A stretch of DNA of 64,000 nt from Clostridium saccharobutylicum DSM 13864 (GTDB lineage: Bacteria; Bacillota; Clostridia; Clostridiales; Clostridiaceae), in contig NC_022571.1 of NCBI RefSeq assembly GCF_000473995.1, positions 4,805,416 through 4,869,415 of the forward strand, in the 5' to 3' direction. Within the stretch, counting starts at the first letter, position 1. Each line of letters begins with the position of its first letter. Below the pieces are notes generated by a model. The model was not told where the DNA came from. It worked only from the letters and a program-made list of their open reading frames with translations, and did not search any database. The position numbers were made by a program, and so were the translations under genes. Below, piece after piece: positions 8,851 through 18,351 of the stretch.

Positions 8851-8856
8851 TTTCCT
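8818..8856. repeat. Direct repeat copy B (AAAAGTTATCCA... module)
   Basis: Second copy of the module at 8561-8600, again carrying AATTATAATAAATTAAAA on the minus strand and lying immediately after the pyk terminator. Confidence 0.7.
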
Positions 8857-8860
8857 TTAC

Positions 8861-8902
8861 AAAAATGAAGACTCTAGTGAAATCACTAAAGTCTTCATTT
8901 TT
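8861..8902 (-). terminator. Terminator of the pfkA-pyk operon
   Basis: AAAAATGAAGACT (8861-8873) pairs with AGTCTTCATTTTT (8890-8902), with AGTGA/TCACT inside; T runs on both sides make it potentially bidirectional. Confidence 0.85.
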
Positions 8903-8979
8903 AAATGTGTATTATATTATTAATCTAAATTAAGAACTATAATACTATTAATTAGCTTTGAATTTAGTATGTTTTAATA

Positions 8980-10401
8980 CTATTTTACAATGCTAACTTT
9001 TAATAAGTTAGTTGCTCCAACTTGATCTACTGGTACTCCAGCTGCTAATATAACTGTATCTCCAGATTTTACATAATCATTAGCTTTTGCGATTTCAACT
9101 GATTTTTCTAACATTTCATCAGTTGATTCCATCTTACTAGCAACTACTGGATATACTCCCCATGAGAATGCTAATTGTCTAGCAACTACTTCATCTGGAG
9201 TAACAGCTATAATTGGGCATTCTGGTCTGCATTGAGATATTCTCTTAGCAGTAGCTCCAGTTTGAGTTGAAGTTATAACAGCATTAGCATTTAATTCGTT
9301 AGCTGCATTACTTGCTGCTCTTGAAATAACTCCTGATATAGCTGGTGTATGTGATTTAGCAGCTGAAATAGCTACTTTGTATTCTAATTGCTTTTCAGTT
9401 TCTTCAGCAATCTTAGCCATTGTAGAAACAGCTTCTACTGGGTAAGTTCCGTTTGCACTTTCTCCTGATAACATGATTGCATCAGTACCATCTAAGATAG
9501 CGTTAGCTACGTCTGAAACTTCTGCTCTTGTTGGTCTTGGGTTTCTGATCATAGAATCTAACATTTGAGTAGCTGTAACAACTGGCTTTCCAGCAGCATT
9601 ACATTTTCTGATGATCATTTTTTGTACTGCAGGTACGTTTTCTATTGGAATTTCAACTCCTAGGTCTCCTCTAGCAACCATTATAAGGTCTGAAACTTCT
9701 AAGATTGAATCTATGTTATCAACACCTTCTTGGTTTTCGATTTTAGAACATATTAATATTCTTTCTCCACCATGTGTATTAAGTACTTCTCTAATAGCTT
9801 CTACGTCTGCTGCTTTTCTGATGAATGAAGCTGCAATCATAGTAACTCCAACTTCACAACCGAAGATTAAATCTGATTTATCTTTTTCAGTCATTGCTGG
9901 TAATTTAATTGATACTCCTGGTACGTTAACACCTTTATGAGTTCCTACTAATCCAGTGTTTTGAACTTCACACTTAACTGCATTTCCATCAACAGACTTA
10001 ACAGTTAATCCTACTAAACCATCATCTATTAAAATTGTATTTCCAGGTACAACATCCTTAGCTAATCCTTCATATGTAACTGAACACTTAGTAGTGTCAC
10101 CAACTACTGACATATCGCCTGCATATATTGTAAATTCTGTTCCTTTTTGTAATTCAACCTTGTTTGGTTCAAATTTTCCAGTTCTGATTTCTGGTCCTTT
10201 TGTATCAAGGATTATAGCAATTTCTTTGTTAAGCTTTTTAGATAAAGCTTTAACTTTTTCTATTCTTCCACCATGTTCTGCATGATCTCCATGTGAAAAG
10301 TTATGTCTTGAAGCATTCATACCTGCTAACATTACTTTTTCTAATGTTTCCATATCCTCACTTGCTGGACCTATAGTACAAATCATTTTAGTTTTTCTCA
10401 T
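8980..10401 (-). CDS. pyk: Pyruvate kinase
   Basis: 473 residues. It begins with the conserved MRKTKMICTIGPAS strand, followed by the barrel with the inserted B domain (about 70-165), the ARGDLGVE motif and TQMLDSM, and the C-terminal allosteric domain. It transfers phosphate from phosphoenolpyruvate to ADP. It lacks the additional PEP-utiliser-like C-terminal domain of the 585-residue Bacillus enzyme. It lies 69 bp downstream of pfkA with its own GAGGAGTG ribosome-binding site, so the two regulated steps of glycolysis are probably co-transcribed. Codon use looks that of a highly expressed gene. Confidence 0.97.
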   Translation of the reverse strand: MRKTKMICTIGPASEDMETLEKVMLAGMNASRHNFSHGDHAEHGGRIEKVKALSKKLNKEIAIILDTKGPEIRTGKFEPNKVELQKGTEFTIYAGDMSVVGDTTKCSVTYEGLAKDVVPGNTILIDDGLVGLTVKSVDGNAVKCEVQNTGLVGTHKGVNVPGVSIKLPAMTEKDKSDLIFGCEVGVTMIAASFIRKAADVEAIREVLNTHGGERILICSKIENQEGVDNIDSILEVSDLIMVARGDLGVEIPIENVPAVQKMIIRKCNAAGKPVVTATQMLDSMIRNPRPTRAEVSDVANAILDGTDAIMLSGESANGTYPVEAVSTMAKIAEETEKQLEYKVAISAAKSHTPAISGVISRAASNAANELNANAVITSTQTGATAKRISQCRPECPIIAVTPDEVVARQLAFSWGVYPVVASKMESTDEMLEKSVEIAKANDYVKSGDTVILAAGVPVDQVGATNLLKVSIVK

Positions 10402-10470
10402 TAAACTAACACTCCTCTTTCTTGGATTAATTTATAAAATTTATATAAATAAACTATAAGCAATTAATTA

Positions 10471-11430
10471 TTATGCTAATATTTGAGCAATCTTATATAA
10501 TTCTTCATCGAATTTGCTTTCCATATCCAATGCTTCATCTATATCTTGATCAATAATTTTGTTATCTTTAATTCCTATAACTCTTGAAGTTTTTCCTTCT
10601 AATAATACATCTATAGCCTTTGCTCCCATTCTTGAAGCTAAAACTCTATCTGTAGCACTTGGACTTCCACCTCTTTGAATATGTCCTAAAACAGTTGCTC
10701 TTGTTTCAATTCCTGTTATTTCTTCAACGTATTTTGCAAGTTCAAATGCTCCTCCAATACCTTCTGCAAGTATTATTAAGTTATGCATTTTTCCATGATT
10801 CTTACCATCTAAAATAGTTCTACAAAGTTGATCTTTATCGAAGTTATCTATTTCAGGTACTATAATTGATTCTGCTCCACCTGCTATACCAGCATATAAA
10901 GATAAATCTCCACAATTTCTTCCCATAACTTCAACTATTGAAACTCTTTCATGTGAAGTAGAAGTATCTCTAATTTTATTTATAGCATCAACAACAGTAT
11001 TTAACGCTGTATCAAATCCTAAAGTAAAATCAGTATAAGCTAAGTCATTATCAATTGTTCCTGGTAATCCAATAGTCTTAATTCCAAGTTTTGATAATAG
11101 TTTGGCTCCTGTAAATGATCCATCTCCACCTATAACTACTAAAGCTTCAACTCCATAAGCTTGTAAGATTTTAGCAGCTCTTTTTCTTACTTCTTCGTTT
11201 TTGAATTCAGGACATCTAGCTGTTCTTAGAATTGTTCCACCTCTTTGAATTATATCTGATACAGAAGTTTTATCCATATTGAATAATTCTCCATTGATCA
11301 ATCCACTATATCCTCTTTGTACACCCATTACCTCAATGCCATTTTTTAGTGCAGTTCTTACTACTGCTCTAATTGCAGCATTCATTCCTGGTGCATCTCC
11401 ACCACTTGTTAATACAGCTATTTTTTTCAT
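10471..11430 (-). CDS. pfkA: ATP-dependent 6-phosphofructokinase
   Basis: 319 residues, the standard bacterial length. Visible motifs are the ATP-binding LTSGGDAPGMNAAIR at residues 5-19, GGDGSFTGA near 102, GLPGTIDNDL with the catalytic Asp near 126-128, and the effector/substrate-site RGGSPSATDRVLA. It phosphorylates fructose 6-phosphate. AAGGAGGAAAT precedes the ATG. The leader carries a GGGACT/AGTCCC hairpin next to the ribosome-binding site, and the promoter is overlapped by an operator-like repeat. First gene of the pfkA-pyk operon. Confidence 0.97.
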   Translation of the reverse strand: MKKIAVLTSGGDAPGMNAAIRAVVRTALKNGIEVMGVQRGYSGLINGELFNMDKTSVSDIIQRGGTILRTARCPEFKNEEVRKRAAKILQAYGVEALVVIGGDGSFTGAKLLSKLGIKTIGLPGTIDNDLAYTDFTLGFDTALNTVVDAINKIRDTSTSHERVSIVEVMGRNCGDLSLYAGIAGGAESIIVPEIDNFDKDQLCRTILDGKNHGKMHNLIILAEGIGGAFELAKYVEEITGIETRATVLGHIQRGGSPSATDRVLASRMGAKAIDVLLEGKTSRVIGIKDNKIIDQDIDEALDMESKFDEELYKIAQILA

Positions 11431-11458
11431 AATATATATTTCCTCCTTAAATACCGTT

Positions 11459-11476
11459 GGGGACTAATAAAGTCCC
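11459..11476 (-). promoter_or_regulatory. Leader hairpin just upstream of the pfkA ribosome-binding site
   Basis: GGGGACT and AGTCCC pair across a short A/T loop, leaving about 12 nt before the AAGGAGG element. There is no T run, so a role in message stability or translation is more likely than termination. Confidence 0.5.
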
Positions 11477-11527
11477 TTATGTACAAAATATAACCATAAT
11501 TTCTTAACCAAGAATTATTGTACATAA
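11477..11527. promoter_or_regulatory. Two-site operator-like inverted repeat at the pfkA promoter
   Basis: TTATGTACAA (11477-11486) and TTGTACATAA (11518-11527) are perfect inverted copies with centres 41 bp apart, about four helical turns. The promoter-proximal copy overlaps the -10 box; the other lies about 25 bp into the transcript. A shorter imperfect stem (ATAATT..AATTAT) lies between them. Cognate regulator unknown. Confidence 0.55.
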
Positions 11528-11545
11528 AATTGAATTAATTATCAA
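11517..11545 (-). promoter_or_regulatory. pfkA-pyk promoter
   Basis: Minus strand TTGATA (11540-11545), 17-bp spacer, TACAAT (11517-11522). Predicted start is near 11510, leaving a leader of about 80 nt. Confidence 0.7.
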
Positions 11546-11830
11546 TCATATTTAAGCAACTTTAGAGATTATTCTGAAAATATTGGTCATATTTTCATCC
11601 AATAATTTTATGTGCTATATTTTTTCTTGGATTAATATACTCAACTGTAACCAATGTAATATACTTTTAGATTAGTTTTCTTAGAACTTCGCTTTTCTCT
11701 TATATTATAACCAATACTCAATAAATTTATATAAATTATATGAATTTTTATAATATTGATTTTTGTAATATTTTTCATTTACTTATTTGGTAATTTAATT
11801 GCATTTATTAACCGTTAATTCATAATTTAA
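11546..11830. other. AT-rich spacer between dnaE and pfkA
   Basis: No ORF with a ribosome-binding site and no clear dnaE terminator seen; a TATAAT-like box (minus strand, near 11710) could be a second pfkA promoter. Nothing else recognised. Confidence 0.4.
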
Positions 11831-14800
11831 TTATAAATCTTGTATTTTTACATTTTCCTCTCCAAAGCTTTCCTTTAATATATCTAGTGCATCATTATCC
11901 AATGTTATCCATCTATCTCTTGAAACTCTAAATTTTTGTTTTTCCTTAATTGCACATATATATATAGGCGTATCACCTTTATATTGTTCATCTAGCAATT
12001 CCTTAAGTTTTTTACTAATTTCCTTAGCGTGGATTTGGTCATCTGCCCTTAAATATACCTTTGATGTATTAATCTTTTCCAATGGTTCCATGCTCTCACA
12101 TATAAGCTTTGGTGGTTCATCTTCTTTTAAGCTTAGTCTACCTTTTACTATTACCAAATTATCAGTCATGCATAAATTTTTAACTTTATCTAATGTCTTA
12201 GGAAATACAATAACTTCTATTACTCCTGTCAAATCTTCAAGCCTTAGAAATGCCATTATTGTATTATTTCTTGTTACCTTTTGGTTAACCTGTGCAAGTA
12301 TTCCTCCAAGAATTACTCTATCATTATCTTGAAGAGTATTTTTATCATCAAAAATTCCAATTTCACCTATATCATTTTCTAATGAATCATCAAGAGTTTC
12401 TTGAACTAAAAATGCATCTGATATTTCATTAGTAGTCTGCATTTTTAGACTTTGAACATAATCATCTAACGGATGACCTGTAATATAAAGTCCAGTCATT
12501 TCTTTCTCCATTGCTAATAGGTTTTTCTTATTAAATTCCTTTATTTCTGGATATCTAACTTCTGGATTTTTTAATTCCTCAGTAGCAAAAAGGCTTATTT
12601 GTCCATCAATATTTCTTCTTTTATCACTTGATATATTATCAATCAGCTTTTCATGAACCGCTAGCATTTTTGATCTAAAAACTTTAAAATTATCTAAAGC
12701 TCCTGCTTTTATTAAACATTCTACCGCACGTTTGTTTATTGATGAAGGATCCATTTTATTTATAAAATCAACCAATGATTCAAATGTTCCCTTATTCTCT
12801 CTTGCTTTTACTATACTTTCTACCACATTAGCTCCAACATTTTTTATTGCCGCCAGCCCAAACCTGATTTTATCTCCCTTAACAGTAAATTTAGAGAAAC
12901 TTTCGTTTATATCAGGTGGTAACACTTGTATTCCTAATTCTTCAGCAATTCCAATATAATGTGCCACTTTTTCGTTTATTCCCATAATTGAATTAAGCAT
13001 AGCTGCAATCATTTCTACTGGACAGTACCTCATTAAATACGCTGTTTGATATCCTACAACTGCATATGCAGCTGCATGGGATTTATTAAACGCATACGAT
13101 GCAAAGTCCATCATAGAATCAAATATTTTGTTTGCTGCCTCTTCACTAATGCCATTTCTTATACAACCAGGAACTACAACTTCTCCATTTTCAATAATGC
13201 CATGAATGAAATTTTTTCTTTCTTCTTCCATGACCTTGTGTTTCTTCTTAGACATAGCTCTTCTAACCATATCACTTCGTCCCATGGAGTATCCAGCTAG
13301 TTTTCTAACAATTTCCATTACTTGTTCCTGATAAACCATTACCCCATACGTAACATTAAGTATATCTTCCAATTCAGGTGTTTCATACTGAACTGTCTCT
13401 GCATTTCTCTTTCCTTCTATATATCTTGGTATTTCCGCCATAGGACCTGGTCTATATAAAGAAATTCCTGCAATAATATCTTCCAAATTATCAGGTTTTA
13501 ATTCTTTCATGAACGAAGTCATACCTGCCGATTCTAATTGGAATACACCTGCTGTCTTTCCTTCACCAATCATCTTATATACTTCTTTATCTGCAAAGTC
13601 TATTTTATCAAGGTCTATCTCTATCCCCCTATTAGCCTTAACCATATTAACAGCATCATTCATAACTGTTAATGTTCTAAGACCTAAGAAGTCCATCTTA
13701 AGCAATCCTAACTCTTCTAAAGTTGTCATTCCAAATTGAGTTACTATCATTTCATCGTTCTTTTGAAGTGGAACATATTCAACTAATGGCTTTGATGCGA
13801 TAACTACACCTGCTGCATGTGTTGAGGAATGCCTTGGCAGTCCTTCTAAGTCCATCGAAACATCTATTAGTGTTTTTATCCTATCATCATTATCATACGC
13901 TGATTTAAGCTCTGGATTAAGTTCTAGAGCTTTATTTATAGTTATTCCAAGCATGGTTGGTATCATTTTTGCTATCTTATCAACTTCTGAATAGCTATAA
14001 TTCATAGCTCTTCCCACATCTCTAATACATAATCTAGCTGCCATAGTACCAAATGTTATTATTTGAGATACACAGTCTTCACCATACTTTTCTACAACAT
14101 AATCAATTACCTCTTGTCTTCTTTCATAACAGAAATCACTATCTATATCTGGCATAGACACTCTTTCTGGATTTAAGAAACGTTCAAAGATTAAACTATA
14201 TTTTATTGGATCTATCTTAGTAATTCCTAAAGTAAATGCTACTATTGATCCTGCTGCAGAACCTCTACCTGGTCCAGTTGGTATTCCGCTTTCATATGAA
14301 AATCTAATAAAATCCCAAACAATTAAGAAATAATCAACATACCCCATTTGGTTTATTATTCCAAGTTCATATTCTAATCTATCTACATATTCTTTTGCCT
14401 TTTCATTAGATTCCTTTATTTTATTAATTTCATCGTAATTTAAAGGTCTATCCAATAATTCTTCAAAAACATCATATCGTTCTATTAAACCTCTATAACA
14501 TGTGTTTCTAAGATATTCATATGGATCTTGCCCTTGTTCCAGTGGAAACCTTGGTAATTTTGATTCATGAAATTTATAATCAAAATTACACTGTTCTGCA
14601 ATTTTGATAGTATTTTCTAATGCTTCTGGTATGTACGAGAACATATCCCACATTTCCTCTGCTGACTTTAAATAAAACTGATCTGAAGGATATCTTCTTC
14701 TATTAGGATCATCTATCGTCTTAGCTGTTTGTATGCACATTAAGACATCATGTGATTTAGAATCTTCTAGATTTATATAATGGACATCATTAGTAGCAAC

Positions 14801-15406
14801 TAATGGTATTCCTGTTTCTCTAGATAATCTTATATTTTCTTCATTTACCTTCTTTTGCTCTTCCATTCCATGGTTTTGAACTTCAATATAAAAATCATCT
14901 TTGAATATCTCTTTATATATTAAAGCTACTTCTTTAGCTTTTTCATAATTGCCTTTAAGGTGATAAGATTGTACTTCTCCTCCTAAACAAGCACTTAAAG
15001 CAATCAATCCTTCACTATGTGTTCTAAGATATTCATGATCAACTCTTGGTTTATAATAAAAGCCATCTATAGATGCAGTTGATACTATTTTCATTAAATT
15101 TTCATATCCGACTTCATTTTTTACAAGCAAAACAAGATGATGATTTGCATTATCCTTATCTGGTTGCTTAATTTTCATAGATTTAGCAACAACATAAACT
15201 TCACAACCTAAAATTGGTTTTATTCCATTTTCCTTAGCTGCTTTATAAAAATCCACCAGTCCATATAAGACTCCATGATCTGTTATTGCAATGCTCTTCA
15301 TCCCTAATTCTTTTGCTCTCTTCATTATATTAGGTACCTTGCCCGAACCATCCAATAAGCTATATTCTGTATGTAGATGCAAATGACAAAATTGTTTTTC
15401 TTCCAA
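11831..15406 (-). CDS. dnaE: DNA polymerase III subunit alpha (DnaE type)
   Basis: 1191 residues from the chosen start. An N-terminal PHP domain opens with HLHLHTEYSLLDGSG, the C-family polymerase domain contains the catalytic PDIDSDFC motif, and a helix-hairpin-helix and OB-fold region follow near the C-terminus. It lacks the inserted exonuclease of PolC, so it is the lagging-strand/primer-extension polymerase in Firmicutes that also have PolC. The start is TTG at 15406, five nt after GGAGGTGA; an in-frame ATG 54 nt upstream has no ribosome-binding site and would add a non-family extension. Confidence 0.95.
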   Translation of the reverse strand: MEEKQFCHLHLHTEYSLLDGSGKVPNIMKRAKELGMKSIAITDHGVLYGLVDFYKAAKENGIKPILGCEVYVVAKSMKIKQPDKDNANHHLVLLVKNEVGYENLMKIVSTASIDGFYYKPRVDHEYLRTHSEGLIALSACLGGEVQSYHLKGNYEKAKEVALIYKEIFKDDFYIEVQNHGMEEQKKVNEENIRLSRETGIPLVATNDVHYINLEDSKSHDVLMCIQTAKTIDDPNRRRYPSDQFYLKSAEEMWDMFSYIPEALENTIKIAEQCNFDYKFHESKLPRFPLEQGQDPYEYLRNTCYRGLIERYDVFEELLDRPLNYDEINKIKESNEKAKEYVDRLEYELGIINQMGYVDYFLIVWDFIRFSYESGIPTGPGRGSAAGSIVAFTLGITKIDPIKYSLIFERFLNPERVSMPDIDSDFCYERRQEVIDYVVEKYGEDCVSQIITFGTMAARLCIRDVGRAMNYSYSEVDKIAKMIPTMLGITINKALELNPELKSAYDNDDRIKTLIDVSMDLEGLPRHSSTHAAGVVIASKPLVEYVPLQKNDEMIVTQFGMTTLEELGLLKMDFLGLRTLTVMNDAVNMVKANRGIEIDLDKIDFADKEVYKMIGEGKTAGVFQLESAGMTSFMKELKPDNLEDIIAGISLYRPGPMAEIPRYIEGKRNAETVQYETPELEDILNVTYGVMVYQEQVMEIVRKLAGYSMGRSDMVRRAMSKKKHKVMEEERKNFIHGIIENGEVVVPGCIRNGISEEAANKIFDSMMDFASYAFNKSHAAAYAVVGYQTAYLMRYCPVEMIAAMLNSIMGINEKVAHYIGIAEELGIQVLPPDINESFSKFTVKGDKIRFGLAAIKNVGANVVESIVKARENKGTFESLVDFINKMDPSSINKRAVECLIKAGALDNFKVFRSKMLAVHEKLIDNISSDKRRNIDGQISLFATEELKNPEVRYPEIKEFNKKNLLAMEKEMTGLYITGHPLDDYVQSLKMQTTNEISDAFLVQETLDDSLENDIGEIGIFDDKNTLQDNDRVILGGILAQVNQKVTRNNTIMAFLRLEDLTGVIEVIVFPKTLDKVKNLCMTDNLVIVKGRLSLKEDEPPKLICESMEPLEKINTSKVYLRADDQIHAKEISKKLKELLDEQYKGDTPIYICAIKEKQKFRVSRDRWITLDNDALDILKESFGEENVKIQDL

Positions 15407-15455
15407 TGTTCTCACCTCCAATTTTAAAGTTATACATATAAAATAAAATAACAAT

Positions 15456-15606
15456 TCCAAAATGTCATAATTATTTTCATCAATTAATGAAGCAGATTAA
15501 TACCATAGCAACCTATTATAACAATCTGTTAACGTAAATCGAATATCAAAAGTACTATGAAAAATAATCTTAACAAATGGACTTGTTATTTTTTGAATGT
15601 GTCTTA
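15456..15606. repeat. AGGCACAT palindromic repeat, degenerate copy
   Basis: The right end AATGGACTTGTTATTTTTTG plus AATGTGTCTT is clear; the left end is decayed (ATGTCATAATTATTTTCAT). The centre keeps ACCTATTATAAC. It fills the space between the Dabb gene stop and dnaE. Confidence 0.6.
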
Positions 15607-15618
15607 AGAATTAACTTC

Positions 15619-15903
15619 TTAAAAATCTAAAGTTTTACTTCCTTCCAAATAAGGTCCTATAACTTTCTTAACCTTCTCTACATGATATTCATTAACATCA
15701 TAAGCTAAATAATCTTCCTTTGAATCAAATCTTGTTATAATTCCTATATCATAGCTTCTATCACTTTTTATTACGTCTACTCCTACTTCAAGTTCCTTTA
15801 ATTCGTTAATGTTTCCATTCATTGACAAAAGTGTTTCTTTTAAAAATTGTAAATTTTCCTTTGTTGGTTCTTTCACTTTAAAAAGTACAATGTGTGTAAA
15901 CAT
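15619..15903 (-). CDS. Dabb-family stress-responsive protein
   Basis: 94 residues covering a single dimeric alpha/beta-barrel domain: it opens with MFTHIVLFKVKE and contains YDIGIITRFDSKEDYLAYDVNEYH, the pattern of the stress-responsive A/B barrel family. Such proteins are small cytoplasmic dimers; enzymatic roles are known only for a few plant and actinobacterial members, so none is assigned. AAGGAGG precedes the ATG. It lies between whiA and dnaE with repeats on both sides and may be transcribed from the whiA operon. Confidence 0.85.
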   Translation of the reverse strand: MFTHIVLFKVKEPTKENLQFLKETLLSMNGNINELKELEVGVDVIKSDRSYDIGIITRFDSKEDYLAYDVNEYHVEKVKKVIGPYLEGSKTLDF

Positions 15904-15921
15904 GTTATTCCTCCTTTATTT

Positions 15922-15992
15922 TATCAGTTAAGAGTTAACATTTTAGAATGAAATTATTTTAAAGGTTTTAACTTTTAATTGTTAACTTTTAA
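15922..15992. repeat. Degenerate heptamer tandem repeats
   Basis: Two short blocks with 7-nt periodicity: GTTAAGA-GTTAACA near 15925, and TTTTAAC-TTTTAAT-TGTTAAC-TTTTAAC near 15966-15993. The same kind of heptamer array appears at 29350 and, with different sequence, at 38752. Confidence 0.5.
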
Positions 15993-15997
15993 CTCAA

Positions 15998-16945
15998 TTA
16001 ATTACTTGTTCTTAATTCTTCTGCTATTTTTTCTATTTTTCTTAATCTATGATTTATTCCAGACTTTCCTACAGGTGGATTTAACATTTCCCCTAATTCT
16101 TTTAAGGATTCATCTGGATAATTTAATCTTAATTCCGCAACCTCTCTAAGATTTTCTGGTAACCTTTGAAGTCCTATTTGAGATTGTATTAACTTTATAC
16201 TTTCAACTTGTCGTACTGCTGCATTTACTGTTTTTGATAGATTCGCTGTCTCACAATTAACAAGCCTATTTACATTATTTCTCATTTCCTTCATTATTCT
16301 TATATTTTCAACTTCTAATAAAGACGAATGAGCTCCAATAACATTAAGTAAATCTACAATTTGTTCGCCTTCTTTGATGTATACTATAAAGCTATTCTTT
16401 CTTTGAATAACCTTAGAATTTAACTTAAATGTATTCACAAGATTACACAAATCTTTAGCATATTCTTCACTATGCGTAACAAATTCTAAATGATATGTTT
16501 TTTCAGGATTACTTATGCTTCCACCGCCAATAAAAGCTCCTCTTACATATGCTCTTTTTAAGTTATCATCCTTAAAAACATGTTCTTCTATTCTATAATC
16601 TAAACTCATTATTCCATCAATTTCTTTAAGTATACCTGTTTCACTTAATAAATCTCTTACACCCATTTCTTCAGAAATAACTACCATGTAAATATTATTT
16701 TTTTTCAATGAGTTACTTTTCTTTACCATTAATTTAGAATGAATATTAAAATGATCTTTTAAAAGCGTAAAAATTAATCTAGCGCTAGCTGGATTTTCTG
16801 TAGTCATTTTAAAACTCAATCCACTTCCACTAAAAGCTAATGTTCCACTAACCTTCATTATTGCTGATATTTCCGCTAATGCTTCTCCCTTAGAAAGATC
16901 TATATATCTGCATATTTCTCCTTTAACTTTTGATGAAAATGACAT
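15998..16945 (-). CDS. whiA: DNA-binding protein / sporulation regulator WhiA
   Basis: 315 residues. The N-terminal two-thirds has the degenerate LAGLIDADG homing-endonuclease fold of WhiA (RGAFIGGGSISNPEKTYHLEF), and the C-terminal helix-turn-helix region ends with NYPDESLKELGEMLNPPVGKSGINHRL (quoted in part: SLKELGEMLNPPVGKSG), the most conserved WhiA block. In Firmicutes WhiA affects cell division and chromosome segregation. It is the last gene of the rapZ-yvcK-whiA operon found across Firmicutes, 53 bp behind yvcK with its own GGAAGGAAAC site. Confidence 0.96.
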   Translation of the reverse strand: MSFSSKVKGEICRYIDLSKGEALAEISAIMKVSGTLAFSGSGLSFKMTTENPASARLIFTLLKDHFNIHSKLMVKKSNSLKKNNIYMVVISEEMGVRDLLSETGILKEIDGIMSLDYRIEEHVFKDDNLKRAYVRGAFIGGGSISNPEKTYHLEFVTHSEEYAKDLCNLVNTFKLNSKVIQRKNSFIVYIKEGEQIVDLLNVIGAHSSLLEVENIRIMKEMRNNVNRLVNCETANLSKTVNAAVRQVESIKLIQSQIGLQRLPENLREVAELRLNYPDESLKELGEMLNPPVGKSGINHRLRKIEKIAEELRTSN

Positions 16946-16998
16946 TTTGTTTCCTTCCTTATCTATTAAATTTCTTATCTAATAAGCAGGTAAATTTA

Positions 16999-18351
16999 TC
17001 ACTCGCTTAATCCACCTTTTTCTTCTCTCACTCTCTGTTTAATACGTTGAGATAAGTACATATACTCTATAATCTTCTTCTTATCATATAAAAGTTTCTT
17101 TTCCATGATCGTATCAACCAACACTTCTGCTAATTTATCAGAATCATGTTTTACTGTTCCATTTTTAATCTTTACTAAATTATCTCCGACTACTTTAATT
17201 CCTAAACTATTTATATCTTCCTCATCAAATTTTACAAGTTCTGAATTTTGCTCATGATATTTTTCTTTTAGTTCCTCAGTAATCTCCCCTGTATTTACAA
17301 TTGCATAATCTACGATATCTTTTCCACCATACTTACATAAAACTTTTAAATGATCTGATACCTTGAAGCCATCAGTTTCACCTGGTTGAGTCATTATATT
17401 AGAAATGTAAATTTTTATTGCTTCACTTTTTCTTACTTCTTTAGCAATGTCCTTAACAAGCAAATTAGATGTTATACTAGTATATAAACTACCAGGACCC
17501 ATAACTATAGCATCTGCTTCTCTTATTGCTTCTAAAGCCTCTTTAAGCGGTTTAGCATCTTCTGGATTAATCCTTAGTTCTTCTATTCTAGAATTTTGTC
17601 TTATTGCTTCTTCTGGAATTTGAGATTCACCCTCTACAACATTTCCATTTTCAAGTTTTGCCACTAACTTCATATTATCTAAAGTAACTGGTATAACCTT
17701 TCCTGTTACAGCCAATACTGAACTCATCTTTTGAACTGCTTCTTCAAAATTATCAGATATTCCAGCCATAGCTGCTAAAAATAGATTCCCAAAACTCTGA
17801 TTTTTTAATCTTCCATCTTTGAATCTATACTGAAGCAAATCTTCCATTATAGGTTCTGTGTCTGCTAATGCTAATATACAGTTTCTTATATCTCCTGGTG
17901 GCAGCATTCCTAAGTCTTCCCTTAAATCTCCAGAACCACCACCATCATCTCCAACTGTTACTATTGCAGTTACATTCGATGTATAATATTTTAAACCTCT
18001 TAGCATTGTTGAAAGACCAGTTCCTCCTCCAATTACTACGATTTTAGGTCCTTTTACTAACAGTCTCTTCTCATATATTAAACTTTCTATTTTTTTGCTA
18101 TCTAAAGAAACTTTAATATACCCTCGATTAACCAAGGCAATTATAGATTTCATTGTCTCCGCAACTGCAACATATAATACAAATACTCCTGTGATATTTA
18201 AGAAAACATAAAATACCTGATAATATATATTATAAATTCTATGAGTTACTAGCTCTGTAAAACCAAATGCTATTAATAATATTCCAAATACTCCAAATAC
18301 TAACCATCGTTTTACTTTAATTCCTGGTTTAAGCCAATCTCGTATCCTCAT
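16999..18351 (-). CDS. yvcK: Gluconeogenesis factor YvcK (CofD-like), with N-terminal membrane segments
   Basis: 450 residues. Two hydrophobic segments occupy about 18-70, an extension seen in clostridial members but absent from the 317-residue Bacillus protein. The CofD-like nucleotide-sugar-binding domain follows: VVIGGGTGLSTMLRGLK near 105, VGDDGGGSGDLR, and MGPGSLYTSI near 298. YvcK binds UDP-sugars and is needed for growth on gluconeogenic carbon and for wall synthesis in B. subtilis. Its ATG overlaps the rapZ stop by 4 nt (ATGA), indicating translational coupling. Confidence 0.94.
   Translation of the reverse strand: MRIRDWLKPGIKVKRWLVFGVFGILLIAFGFTELVTHRIYNIYYQVFYVFLNITGVFVLYVAVAETMKSIIALVNRGYIKVSLDSKKIESLIYEKRLLVKGPKIVVIGGGTGLSTMLRGLKYYTSNVTAIVTVGDDGGGSGDLREDLGMLPPGDIRNCILALADTEPIMEDLLQYRFKDGRLKNQSFGNLFLAAMAGISDNFEEAVQKMSSVLAVTGKVIPVTLDNMKLVAKLENGNVVEGESQIPEEAIRQNSRIEELRINPEDAKPLKEALEAIREADAIVMGPGSLYTSITSNLLVKDIAKEVRKSEAIKIYISNIMTQPGETDGFKVSDHLKVLCKYGGKDIVDYAIVNTGEITEELKEKYHEQNSELVKFDEEDINSLGIKVVGDNLVKIKNGTVKHDSDKLAEVLVDTIMEKKLLYDKKKIIEYMYLSQRIKQRVREEKGGLSE

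Noticed and set aside
15407..15460. Longer ATG start for dnaE
   Set aside because: The TTG at 15406 has GGAGGTGA five nt upstream, while the ATG has none and would add a hydrophobic leader foreign to DnaE.
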